Assembly: GCF_900109575.1 (NCBI RefSeq)
Contig: NZ_FOAF01000004.1
Location: 348,461-412,460 of the forward strand
Length of the DNA stretch: 64,000 bases
Direction of reading: 5' to 3'
Source of the DNA: Olivibacter domesticus
Lineage (GTDB): Bacteria > Bacteroidota > Bacteroidia > Sphingobacteriales > Sphingobacteriaceae
Positions within the stretch are counted from its first letter, which is position 1, and every line of letters begins with the position of its first letter. Below, one piece after another: positions 35,039 to 43,871 of the stretch. Below the pieces are notes generated by a model. That model did no database searches. It saw only the letters and a program-made list of their open reading frames with translations, and had not been told where the DNA came from. A program made the translations under genes and the position numbers.

Positions 35039-36736
35039 ATGGAAAAATTTGCACAGATTGATTACATCATCTTCCTCATCTATTTTATTGTAGTAGCAGG
35101 CTATGGCTACTGGATTTATAGAAAAAAAAGTAATGATGCGGCAAGTAGTAAAGATTACTTCCTGGCAGAGGGTTCATTAACCTGGTGGGCTATTGGAGCC
35201 TCCTTAATTGCCTCAAACATTTCAGCTGAACAATTTATTGGCATGAGTGGTAATGGTTTTACCGTCGGTGTAGCCGTTGCTGCATATGAATGGATTGCAG
35301 CATTGGCCCTCATTATTGTTGCGGTATGGTTTATTCCTGTTTATCTGAAAAACAAGATTTTTACTATGCCTCAATTTTTGAATAACCGTTATAATGAGAC
35401 CACGAGCCTTATTATGGCTGTATTTTGGCTGTTCCTTTATATATTTGTCAATCTCACATCAATTTTATTTCTGGGTGCTCTTGCGATCAATAACTTGGCA
35501 GGAGGAGGTAGTTTCCACTTAATCGTTGTAGCCCTCTCTATTTTTGCAATCGTAATTACCTTAGGCGGGATGAGAGTGATTGGTTTCACGGATGTTATTC
35601 AAGTATTAGTGCTTATCATTGGGGGGGTAGCCACTACTTATGTTGCTTTAACCTTAGTAAGTGAACACTTCGGGCTTGGGAAAGATGCCTTGGCGGGCTT
35701 TTCTCGTCTTATGGAAGATTCTCCCGAACATTTCAAAATGATTATAGAAAAACCGACGGCAAGTTCTTCACAGGAAGAAATAAATAAATATTTGATGCTA
35801 CCAGGATTGGGAATGTATTTGGCTGGGATTTGGATTGTTAACCTTAATTATTGGGGTTGTAATCAATACATTACCCAAAGAGCGCTTGGTGCCGACTTAA
35901 AAACGGCTAGAACAGGAATTCTATTCGCCGGGCTTTTAAAATTATTCATGCCTGTTATTGTAATGCTACCTGGTATTGCCGCTTATGTCTTATATAAAAA
36001 TGGTGCCCTTCAAGAGGAAATGGCACCGGGAGGCAATTTTAATCCTGACAATGCCTACTCAGCGATATTAGGTTTTCTTCCTGACGGTATGAAAGGCTTA
36101 TCCCTTGCTGCATTAACCGCAGCAATAGTTGCATCACTGGCAGGTAAAGCAAATAGTATCGCCACCATTTTTACCATGGATATTTACAAGAAGTATATGA
36201 GAAAAGACGCTTCGGAGAAGAATTTGGTTAATGTGGGTAAAATTACAGTAATAGTAGCCATACTGGCATCTATACTTTTCACTTGGGATGACATGTTGGG
36301 CATTGGCGGTGAGGGGGGGTTCACCTTCATTCAAAAATATACCGGGTTTATCAGTCCGGGAGTACTTGCTATGTTCTTGTTGGGTATGTTCTGGAAGCGA
36401 ACCACAGGTAGCGCGGCCATTGTGGGACTTATAATGGGTTTTGTATTATCCGTTGTGTTCAACAATTATGCTCCAACCTGGTTCGGTAATGATACATTCC
36501 TTTATACAGCTTATCCTAATGGAAGGGGGGGCTACGAAATACCTTTCCAAATCTGCATGGGTTTATCCTTTTTATTTACAGTAATTGTGATGGTATTAAT
36601 GAGCCTTTCAGGTCCTAAAATTAATCCGAAATCCTTCACTTTAGACACCAAAATGTTCAGAGTAGAGCCTTCTGTTCTTGTCATGATTGTTCTTACTATT
36701 TTATTGGTTAGCGCCCTTTATGTACGTTTTTGGTAA
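35039..36736 (+). CDS. SSS-family sodium/sugar symporter
   Basis: 565 residues with about 14 hydrophobic segments. SGLT-like features: GWxxxG-type N-terminal region (YWIYRKKSNDAASSKDYFLAEGSLTWWAIGASLIASNISAEQFIGMSG in parts), and the segment WIVNLNYWGCNQYITQRALGA shared with sodium/galactose transporters. It should import L-arabinose with sodium across the inner membrane. It follows araA, with an intervening terminator; no regulatory motif of the operator type was seen in the short gap. Sugar specificity is inferred from context only. Confidence 0.9.
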   Translation: MEKFAQIDYIIFLIYFIVVAGYGYWIYRKKSNDAASSKDYFLAEGSLTWWAIGASLIASNISAEQFIGMSGNGFTVGVAVAAYEWIAALALIIVAVWFIPVYLKNKIFTMPQFLNNRYNETTSLIMAVFWLFLYIFVNLTSILFLGALAINNLAGGGSFHLIVVALSIFAIVITLGGMRVIGFTDVIQVLVLIIGGVATTYVALTLVSEHFGLGKDALAGFSRLMEDSPEHFKMIIEKPTASSSQEEINKYLMLPGLGMYLAGIWIVNLNYWGCNQYITQRALGADLKTARTGILFAGLLKLFMPVIVMLPGIAAYVLYKNGALQEEMAPGGNFNPDNAYSAILGFLPDGMKGLSLAALTAAIVASLAGKANSIATIFTMDIYKKYMRKDASEKNLVNVGKITVIVAILASILFTWDDMLGIGGEGGFTFIQKYTGFISPGVLAMFLLGMFWKRTTGSAAIVGLIMGFVLSVVFNNYAPTWFGNDTFLYTAYPNGRGGYEIPFQICMGLSFLFTVIVMVLMSLSGPKINPKSFTLDTKMFRVEPSVLVMIVLTILLVSALYVRFW

Positions 36737-36742
36737 TACAGT

Positions 36743-36790
36743 TTGGATAGGATATGCTTAAAATCATATCTTATCCAAGCTTATTTCTTT
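36743..36790 (+). terminator. Terminator after the symporter gene
   Basis: A 14-bp stem with one G-U pair (36743-36756 with 36765-36778) and an 8-base loop, followed by a T-rich tract, just past the symporter stop. Confidence 0.75.
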
Positions 36791-36930
36791 ACCCCGTCTT
36801 TCGACCAATCCTTTCTAATAATACCATTATGCTGGATATGCATCACATCGAACAAATGAATATTCTCCCTCTCCTTTACCCATAAAGCAAGACCGCCTAA
36901 AGATTTCAAGGCGATAGAACGGCTACATAT
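36781..36930 (-). pseudogene. Short C-terminal coding remnant
   Basis: A 49-codon minus-strand frame with protein-like content (SIALKSLGGLALWVKERE, LFDVMHIQHNG, DWSKDGVKK) ends at a TAA at 36783-36781 and has no start codon. It may be the tail of a lost gene; a SnoaL-like C-terminus is possible but unproven. Confidence 0.3.
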
Positions 36931-37342
36931 TTAAATATTTTCAATACTTTTACTCGAATTAGTGTAATATTAGTAATTTTAAACAATAAATATTGCATAT
37001 ACCAAATATTATTTCATACATTTGCAGTCATTATTTTAAACTGAAGGATTAACTAAAAGATGAACATATCTGGCCTTTGTAAGAAAAACACCAAACATAT
37101 CTATTCAGGCAATGTGATGGTTATGATCTGCGATAAGGCTACCAGTAACAAACTGGTTTTAAGAGTCCGACGACCCATTATGCCCCGGGCTTGATTTCGA
37201 GGGCATACCCACTCTACAAACAATATGGTAACGAGTCCGGTTACTATATCTATCACAAAGTAATTAACAAAAAAATAATCAAAATCAAACGGTAGAGCAA
37301 AATGTGTTTTATTGTTTTGTTCTCTTGGGTCATTTTCATTCC

Positions 37343-38038
37343 ATGAACACTTCAAATTTTGTTGTTATTCCTGCAAATCAATCGCATATTGGATATGCGG
37401 AGCAGATATGTAACGAAATGGCGGAATCTGCTAAAGCTCGCGGCACAGGTATTGCACGTAGAAAGCCTGAATACATTGCCAATAAGATGTTAGAAGGGAA
37501 AGCCGTTATTGCACTCCATAAAGATGGAACGTGGGCAGGCTTTTGCTATATAGAGACATGGAGTCATGGAGATTATGTGGCCAACTCCGGTTTAATAGTA
37601 AATCCTATATTTAGAAAAGAGGGCCTTGCAAAAGCTATCAAAAAGCGGATTTTCGACTTGTCCAGAGAAAAGTACCCAAAATCCAAAATTTTCGGGTTAA
37701 CGACTGGCTTTGCTGTAATGAAAATCAATTCAGATTTGGGTTATGAGCCGGTACCTTATTCTGAGTTAACACAAGATGAGGAATTTTGGAAAGGTTGTCA
37801 AAGTTGTGTAAATTACGATATTCTCACCGATAAGGATCGCAAAAACTGTATGTGTACGGCAATGCTTTGGGACCCGGTGGAAAAAGAGAAAGAGCTCAGG
37901 CAAAAGATTGAGCAAAAAGCTAAGGCAAAAGAGCGTCTAAAACAGATGCAAAAGAAACAATCATTGTTAAAACGCATTGAACTTAGCTTAAGAAGAAGAA
38001 GCAAAATAATTGCTTCCTTATTACTAGCATTTGATTAA
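37343..38038 (+). CDS. GNAT acyltransferase, candidate N-acylglutamate synthase
   Basis: 231 residues from ATG 37343, chosen over an upstream GTG because GNAT homology begins here. Acyl-CoA binding region near 83-100 (LIVNPIFRKEGLAKAIKKRI, R/Q-x-x-G-x-A/G-like). After the GNAT fold comes a Cys pattern C-x2-C-x13-C-x-C (C152, C155, C169, C171) and a basic coiled tail. It heads the arginine operon, which has no classical argA or argJ. A GNAT protein in this setting was identified genetically as the N-acylglutamate synthase of Bacteroides thetaiotaomicron; this appears to be its counterpart. It would make N-acetyl- or N-succinylglutamate. Confidence 0.75.
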   Translation: MNTSNFVVIPANQSHIGYAEQICNEMAESAKARGTGIARRKPEYIANKMLEGKAVIALHKDGTWAGFCYIETWSHGDYVANSGLIVNPIFRKEGLAKAIKKRIFDLSREKYPKSKIFGLTTGFAVMKINSDLGYEPVPYSELTQDEEFWKGCQSCVNYDILTDKDRKNCMCTAMLWDPVEKEKELRQKIEQKAKAKERLKQMQKKQSLLKRIELSLRRRSKIIASLLLAFD

Positions 38039-38090
38039 ATAATCACGTATTGATAACTTCCTATTTGTTTGGAGTTATAATTCTAAAAAA

Positions 38091-39278
38091 ATGAATAAAA
38101 AAGTAGTATTAGCATTTAGTGGAGGTTTAGACACCTCTTTTTGCGCAATTTACCTTGCGCAAGATATGGGATTGGAAGTTCATTCTGTCGTCGTAAATAC
38201 AGGCGGTTTTTCGGAAGAAGAGCTAAAACAGATTGAGTCACGCGCTTATGAACTTGGAGTAGTTTCACACGCTGCTGTTGACGAAACCCAAAATTACTAT
38301 AATGATAGTATTAAGTATTTAATTTTTGGCAACGTACTTAAAAATGCCACTTATCCCCTTTCAGTTAGTGCAGAGCGTGTTTGCCAAGCAACAGCAATTG
38401 CCACTTATGCAAAAAAAATAGGTGCTCAGTATGTGGCGCACGGAAGTACTGGAGCAGGTAATGACCAAGTTCGGTTTGATATGATTTTCAATATTCTAAT
38501 TCCTGATGTTGAGATTATCACGCCTATTCGTGATTTGAAATTAAGCCGCCAATCGGAGATTGATTATCTTCACAATCATGGGGTTACTTATAATGCTGAA
38601 AAAGCTAAATACTCTATCAATAAGGGCATATGGGGTACTTCTGTTGGCGGTAAAGAAACATTAACCTCACACGAAACATTGCCAGAGGAAGCTTGGCCAA
38701 CGCCTGCCACATCAACCGAAAGTAAAAGAATTACCATAGAATTTGAAAATGGAGAGCCAGTTGCACTAAATGGTGAGCGTATCGGCCCGGTGAAAGTCAT
38801 TCAACAACTTCAAGCTATTGCTCAACCCTACGGCATAGGACGCGACATACATATTGGCGATACTATTATAGGAATCAAAGGGCGAGTAGGGTTTGAAGCA
38901 GCGGCTCCCGTCATTTTAATTAAGGCACATCATACACTAGAAAAACATGTGCTTACAAAATGGCAATTAAGCTGGAAGGATCAATTATCTTCCTTCTATG
39001 GTAATTGGATGCACGAAGGCCAATTCCATGATCCTATCATGAGAGATATAGAAGCCTTTTTACTGAGCTCACAAGAAACCGTTAGTGGAAAAGTATTCAT
39101 TGAGTTAAATCCCTACCGCTTTAATGTGATAGGTATTGAATCTACACATGATTTAATGTCTAGCAAATTTGGCAGCTATGGAGAGATGAATAATACATGG
39201 ACAGGCGAAGATGTGAAAGGATTCTCCAAAATTTTTGGAAACCAGGTAATGATTTGGCACAAAGTCAATCAGAAATAG
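38091..39278 (+). CDS. argG: Argininosuccinate synthase
   Basis: 395 residues. ATP-pyrophosphatase P-loop SGGLDTS at residues 10-16, and substrate-binding stretches AHGSTGAGNDQVRFD and YSINKGIWGTSVGG. It condenses citrulline and aspartate with ATP to argininosuccinate. Second gene of the arginine operon, 52 bases after the acyltransferase. Confidence 0.96.
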   Translation: MNKKVVLAFSGGLDTSFCAIYLAQDMGLEVHSVVVNTGGFSEEELKQIESRAYELGVVSHAAVDETQNYYNDSIKYLIFGNVLKNATYPLSVSAERVCQATAIATYAKKIGAQYVAHGSTGAGNDQVRFDMIFNILIPDVEIITPIRDLKLSRQSEIDYLHNHGVTYNAEKAKYSINKGIWGTSVGGKETLTSHETLPEEAWPTPATSTESKRITIEFENGEPVALNGERIGPVKVIQQLQAIAQPYGIGRDIHIGDTIIGIKGRVGFEAAAPVILIKAHHTLEKHVLTKWQLSWKDQLSSFYGNWMHEGQFHDPIMRDIEAFLLSSQETVSGKVFIELNPYRFNVIGIESTHDLMSSKFGSYGEMNNTWTGEDVKGFSKIFGNQVMIWHKVNQK

Positions 39279-39323
39279 TGTAGTTATGCGTTGCGTTACG
39301 AGTTGCCTCCTTGGCTTTCTCGC

Positions 39324-39351
39324 AACTGACAACTGGTAACTGGTAACTCAT
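39324..39351 (+). repeat. 7-bp tandem repeat between argG and argC
   Basis: Four copies of AACTGRY-like heptamers (AACTGAC, AACTGGT, AACTGGT, AACTCAT) fill the spacer, preceded by GAGTTGC that can pair with GCAACT. Possibly a small intergenic repeat element. Confidence 0.6.
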
Positions 39352-39357
39352 AAAAAA

Positions 39358-40329
39358 ATGACTAAAATTAAAGTAGGAATAGTTGGTGGAGCGGGATATA
39401 CAGGAGGTGAATTAATAAGAATACTCATTAATCATCCACAGGCCGAAATTATTTTCGTAAACAGCAACAGTAATGCAGGAAATCCTGTTTACACGGTTCA
39501 TACTGATTTATTTGGAGAAACAGAACTTCAGTTTACAGATGAGCTTTCACAGGAAATAGATGTTTTGTTCTTGTGTGTTGGCCATGGTGCCGCTAAAAAA
39601 TTTTTAGATAACAACAACATCGAACCTCATATAAAGATCATTGATCTAAGTCAGGATTTTAGGTTGAAACAACATGCTGAAAACTTCACCTATGGCTTGC
39701 CTGAATTGCAAAGGAATGATATTGTATCTGCAAAACACATTGCTAACCCAGGGTGTTTTGCTACGGCCATACAGTTAGGATTACTTCCCTTGGCCGCTAA
39801 AGGGCTCCTTAGCCAGGATATTCATATTAATGCTACCACCGGTTCTACGGGAGCAGGCCAAAGTTTGTCAACAACTTCACATTTCAGTTGGAGAAACAAC
39901 AATCTTTCAGTCTATAAAGCCTTTGAACACCAACACTTAAATGAAATTGGCGAGAGTCTATTAAAATTACAACCAAATTTTAATCATACCATTAACTTCA
40001 TTCCTCAACGCGGAAATTTTACAAGAGGAATTTTGGCAAGTATCTATACAGCCTCTGACCTTAGCGCCGAAGCGGCTCTTCGTTTGTATGAGGAATTCTA
40101 CGCTGAGCACCCGTTTACACATGTCAGTCCTACTAATATAGATTTAAAGCAAGTGGTGAATACAAACAAAGCTTTAATTCATGTAGAGAAACATGGCAAA
40201 CAACTTTTGATCATTTCGATTATAGACAACTTATTAAAAGGTGCAAGCGGACAGGCAGTACAGAATATGAATCTCCTATTCGACTTAGCCGAAACCACTG
40301 GATTGAGACTGAAGGCAGGAGGATTTTAG
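39358..40329 (+). CDS. argC: N-acyl-gamma-glutamyl-phosphate reductase
   Basis: 323 residues. N-terminal NAD(P)-binding motif GGAGYTGGE at 10-18; active-site Cys133 in ANPGCFATAIQ; C-terminal segment IDNLLKGASGQAVQNMN typical of ArgC. It reduces N-acylglutamyl phosphate to the semialdehyde. In this operon the acyl group may be succinyl rather than acetyl (see the transcarbamylase). Confidence 0.96.
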   Translation: MTKIKVGIVGGAGYTGGELIRILINHPQAEIIFVNSNSNAGNPVYTVHTDLFGETELQFTDELSQEIDVLFLCVGHGAAKKFLDNNNIEPHIKIIDLSQDFRLKQHAENFTYGLPELQRNDIVSAKHIANPGCFATAIQLGLLPLAAKGLLSQDIHINATTGSTGAGQSLSTTSHFSWRNNNLSVYKAFEHQHLNEIGESLLKLQPNFNHTINFIPQRGNFTRGILASIYTASDLSAEAALRLYEEFYAEHPFTHVSPTNIDLKQVVNTNKALIHVEKHGKQLLIISIIDNLLKGASGQAVQNMNLLFDLAETTGLRLKAGGF

Positions 40330-40369
40330 AAGCTGTTAATCTTTCTATATTATTAATAAGAATTTAAGA

Positions 40370-41506
40370 ATGAAATTATTCGATGTATACCCAATAAACC
40401 CCATTGAAATTGTAAAAGGAGATGGATCTTATGTTTACGATGTCAACGGAATAGAATATTTGGATTTATACGGTGGGCACGCTGTTATATCTATTGGACA
40501 TAGTCATCCTCATTACATACAACGTATAACCGATCAGTTACATAAACTTGGTTTTTATTCGAATTCTATAGAAATACCGCTGCAGAAACAATTGGCAGAA
40601 TTGTTAGGAAAAGTTTCAGGCAAAAAAGACTACCAACTTTTCTTATGTAATTCAGGAGCGGAAGCAAATGAGAATGCGCTAAAATTAGCTTCATTTTATA
40701 ATGGCCGCAAAAAAGTTCTTGCTTTTAGTGGATCTTTTCATGGGCGTACATCGCTCGCAGTTTCTGCAACAGACAATCCAAAAATAGTTGCACCAGTTAA
40801 TGAAACAGACAATATCATTTTCCTTCCTTTCAATGATGAAGAAGCTTTGGAAAAGGCCTTTAGCCAATATGGTGAAGAGATTTCGTCAGTTATCATTGAA
40901 GGCATTCAGGGTGTAGGCGGTATTCGTGTCGCCAGCAATAGTTTTTTACAAAAAATACGCACGCTTACGAGCCAATATAATGCCATTTTCATTGCAGATT
41001 CAGTTCAATGTGGCTATGGTCGTTCAGGTGAGTTTTATTCACATGATCACGCCGCTATTGAGGCTGATATTTATAGTATGGCTAAAGGGATGGGCAATGG
41101 TTTTCCAATTGGAGCGATAGCTATTTCCCCCAAGATAAAACCTTGGTTTGGAGAGCTAGGCACCACTTTTGGAGGCAATCATCTAGCATGTGTCGCAGCT
41201 TTAGCTGTGCTCGAAACCATGGAAAAAGAACAATTAATGCAGAACGCTGCACGAGTTGGCGCTTATCTTCTTCAAGAGCTTAAAGGTTTCGACAAAGTTA
41301 ATGAAGTCAGAGGTAAAGGGTTAATGATTGGAATCGATCTCCCGGAAGAACTGAACCAAGTAAAAAAGGATCTGTTGTTTAAAAATCATATTTTTACAGG
41401 GGAGGCAAAACCAAATGTTATTCGTTTACTTCCAGCTTTAAACGTTAGAGAGAAGGAAGCAGATAGGTTTCTTGAAGCATTAAAAGAGAGATTAAATCGA
41501 TTGTAA
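40370..41506 (+). CDS. argD: N-acylornithine aminotransferase (class III, PLP)
   Basis: 378 residues. PLP-binding features: NSGAEANENALKLA near 94-107, Asp210 (FIADSVQCGYGRSGEF) and Schiff-base Lys239 (SMAKGMGNGFPIG). It transaminates N-acylglutamate semialdehyde to N-acylornithine. Placed between argC and a GNAT gene on the same strand. Confidence 0.95.
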   Translation: MKLFDVYPINPIEIVKGDGSYVYDVNGIEYLDLYGGHAVISIGHSHPHYIQRITDQLHKLGFYSNSIEIPLQKQLAELLGKVSGKKDYQLFLCNSGAEANENALKLASFYNGRKKVLAFSGSFHGRTSLAVSATDNPKIVAPVNETDNIIFLPFNDEEALEKAFSQYGEEISSVIIEGIQGVGGIRVASNSFLQKIRTLTSQYNAIFIADSVQCGYGRSGEFYSHDHAAIEADIYSMAKGMGNGFPIGAIAISPKIKPWFGELGTTFGGNHLACVAALAVLETMEKEQLMQNAARVGAYLLQELKGFDKVNEVRGKGLMIGIDLPEELNQVKKDLLFKNHIFTGEAKPNVIRLLPALNVREKEADRFLEALKERLNRL

Positions 41507-41533
41507 ACCGTTAAGGTATAAGAAAAGAAGATC

Positions 41534-41983
41534 ATGAGTATTGAAGGTGATTTTATAATATCAACAGACAAGAGCCTTATGGATATTGCCATGATTCATC
41601 AATATTTATCAACAGAAAGTTATTGGGCAAAAAATATTCCATTGGCGATTGTTGAAAGATCGATTAACAATTCCTTAAACTTTGGTGTTTTTCATCAGGA
41701 AAAACAAATAGCATACGCTCGAATAATAACAGATTATAGTACAATCGCTTATTTGGGCGATGTGTTTGTTCTTTCTGACTTCAGAGGAAAGGGGATTTCC
41801 AAATGGCTTATTAAAGAAATAACAGCACATCCACCGCTTCAAGGATTAAGAAGATGGATATTATTAACGGCTGACGCACATGGTTTATATAAGAAATACG
41901 GCTGGGAATCGATTCTGCAACCCGAAAAATGGATGGAGAAAGTCCGAGTAAATCCTTACAATACAGCAAGTGATAACCAATAG
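41534..41983 (+). CDS. Small GNAT N-acetyltransferase in the arginine operon
   Basis: 149 residues, a single GNAT domain with acetyl-CoA loop region LSDFRGKGISKWLIKEI (R-G-x-G-x-S/A) and a C-terminal YKKYGWE motif. It lies 27 bases after argD and 11 bases before the transcarbamylase gene, clearly inside the operon. It is unrelated in detail to the acyltransferase at the operon head. The substrate is unknown; an arginine-pathway amine or an unrelated moonlighting role are both possible. Confidence 0.85.
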   Translation: MSIEGDFIISTDKSLMDIAMIHQYLSTESYWAKNIPLAIVERSINNSLNFGVFHQEKQIAYARIITDYSTIAYLGDVFVLSDFRGKGISKWLIKEITAHPPLQGLRRWILLTADAHGLYKKYGWESILQPEKWMEKVRVNPYNTASDNQ

Positions 41984-41994
41984 TAATTAATTAG

Positions 41995-42996
41995 ATGAAT
42001 ACATTTTTTTCAGTACAAAATATAGATAATCTACAGGAGATTGTAAAGGAAGCTTTAGCCCTAAAGGCCAACCCTTACGCTTTTAAAAGTTTAGGTCAGA
42101 ACAAAATGCTTGGCTTGGTATTCTTAAACCCGAGTTTACGCACCAGATTAAGCACTCAAAAAGCGGCTATGAATCTCGGTATGGATGTGATGGTTATGAA
42201 TATGGATAAAGACGGTTGGGCATTAGAAACACGCGATGGCGTGGTGATGGATGGAACAACTGTTGAACATATTAGGGAGGCAGCAGCCGTTATGGGTGAG
42301 TATTGTGATATTTTGGGTTTACGTTCTTTTCCAGGCTTAAAAGATCGCAAAGAAGATTATAGTGAAGATTTATTTAATAAATTCATAAAATTCTGCAATA
42401 AGCCAGTAATAAGCTTGGAGAGCGCTACACGTCATCCCCTTCAGAGTTTAACAGATTTAATTACGATTATTGAACATACGCCCGTCACGTCCAAAGAGGC
42501 AAACGGCACTTTTACTACCGTTGCCCATAAGCCAAAAGTTGTATTAACGTGGGCTCCACACGTAAAGGCACTCCCTCAAGCTGTTCCAAATTCATTTGCC
42601 GAATGGATGTGTAAAGCACAAGAGGAAGACCTACTAAGCTTTACCATTACACATCCCGAAGGCTACGAGCTTGATGAATCCTTTACAAAAGGCGCTACAA
42701 TTACCACCAATCAAGAAGAAGCATTAAAAAATGCTGATTTTGTATATGTAAAAAATTGGTCGAGCTACCATGAGTATGGTAAAATCTTAGTAACAGGAAG
42801 GGAATGGATGCCTACTGTTGAAAAATTTAAAGTTACTAATCAAGCCCGAGTTATGCATTGTTTACCAGTAAGAAGAGATTTAGAATTAGCTTCCGAATTA
42901 CTAGATAGCCCTGCTTCTTTAGTAATAAAAGAAGCAGGAAACCGTGTATGGGCTGCACAAGCAGTTTTGAAACGAATGCTTGATCAACTAGTTTAA
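41995..42996 (+). CDS. argF': N-succinylornithine (or N-acetylornithine) carbamoyltransferase
   Basis: 333 residues, of the acylornithine-transcarbamylase type, with carbamoyl-phosphate motif SLRTRLST (47-54) and C-terminal MHCLPVRRD. The residue that sets acyl specificity is Val90 (DGTTVEH), at exactly the position of Pro90 in the Bacteroides fragilis N-succinylornithine enzyme and equivalent to Glu92 in the Xanthomonas N-acetylornithine enzyme. Published mutagenesis of that Glu to small or apolar residues switches the Xanthomonas enzyme to succinylornithine, so a succinyl substrate is inferred here. The product is N-acylcitrulline, to be deacylated by the M20 enzyme downstream. Confidence 0.92.
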   Translation: MNTFFSVQNIDNLQEIVKEALALKANPYAFKSLGQNKMLGLVFLNPSLRTRLSTQKAAMNLGMDVMVMNMDKDGWALETRDGVVMDGTTVEHIREAAAVMGEYCDILGLRSFPGLKDRKEDYSEDLFNKFIKFCNKPVISLESATRHPLQSLTDLITIIEHTPVTSKEANGTFTTVAHKPKVVLTWAPHVKALPQAVPNSFAEWMCKAQEEDLLSFTITHPEGYELDESFTKGATITTNQEEALKNADFVYVKNWSSYHEYGKILVTGREWMPTVEKFKVTNQARVMHCLPVRRDLELASELLDSPASLVIKEAGNRVWAAQAVLKRMLDQLV

Positions 42997-43063
42997 TAAT
43001 TTATATCTAAAAAGAAATAGCCAAGTTTTTTTAAATTTTACGTTTTGACACCAACTAACAAGA

Positions 43064-43843
43064 ATGGATAAACTGAATATTATAAAAATCGGCGGCAATA
43101 TTGTAGAGAACGAAGCAGCGCTAGGGAATTTTGTTAGGAATTTTTCAAATCTAGAAGGAAAGAAGATTCTAGTGCATGGGGGTGGGAAGATTGCCAGCAA
43201 ATTAGCCAATGATTTAGGCATTGAAGCCAAAATGATTCACGGTCGGCGGATAACTGATTTAGAAACCCTTAAGATAGTGACTATGGTTTATGCGGGCCTG
43301 GCAAATAAAACAATTGTGGCACTTTTACAAGCGAATAAATGTGATGCCATTGGTTTAAGCGGTGCGGATGGCAATACAATCCAAACTACGAAAAGGTCTG
43401 TAAAAGACATTGATTATGGTTTTGCTGGAGATATGACCGCCAAGTCTATAAATGGAAAAAGAATTCAAAGTTTATTAAATATTGATTTATGCCCCGTTTT
43501 TTCGGCAATTACCCATAACGGTGACGGACAACTTTTGAATACCAATGCGGATACCATCGCTTCTGCATTAGCGGTCGGACTAGCTCCTTACTACGATATT
43601 TCACTTATTTATTGCTTCGAGAAAAAAGGTGTATTAAAAGATATTGATGACGATGAGTCTGTAATAAAACATATAAATGCCTCCAACTATCAATCGCTTA
43701 AGGAACAAGGGATCATTGCCGACGGCATGATTCCAAAGCTCGACAATGCTTTTGAAGCGTTATCGCTTGGTGTTAAAAAGGTAATTATTAAACATGCAAG
43801 CGACTTGACAGACCAACAAGCAGGCACTATTATTAACGAATAA
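43064..43843 (+). CDS. argB: N-acylglutamate kinase
   Basis: 259 residues, amino-acid kinase fold: KIGGNIVEN at the N-terminus, VHGGGKIASKLANDLG, and INADT-like NTNADTIASALAVG. It phosphorylates N-acylglutamate. In the succinyl pathway the substrate would be N-succinylglutamate. Confidence 0.95.
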   Translation: MDKLNIIKIGGNIVENEAALGNFVRNFSNLEGKKILVHGGGKIASKLANDLGIEAKMIHGRRITDLETLKIVTMVYAGLANKTIVALLQANKCDAIGLSGADGNTIQTTKRSVKDIDYGFAGDMTAKSINGKRIQSLLNIDLCPVFSAITHNGDGQLLNTNADTIASALAVGLAPYYDISLIYCFEKKGVLKDIDDDESVIKHINASNYQSLKEQGIIADGMIPKLDNAFEALSLGVKKVIIKHASDLTDQQAGTIINE

Positions 43844-43871
43844 AATATTCAACCAATTACTATACTATATC

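Larger units (their letters stand above)
36737..37342. other. Intergenic region between sugar and arginine loci
   Basis: 606 bases. Contains the symporter terminator (36743-36790), a minus-strand coding remnant (36781-36930), and an AT-rich stretch to 37060. At 37060-37310 short plus-strand frames (44 codons from ATG 37061; and a frame ending AYPLYKQYGNESGYYIYHK before a TAG near 37294) look faintly protein-like but carry no recognisable motif. Confidence 0.4.

Noticed and set aside
37101..37355. 84-codon minus-strand frame before the arginine operon
   Set aside because: Overlaps the acyltransferase start and upstream region, no recognisable motif, no signal for transcription.
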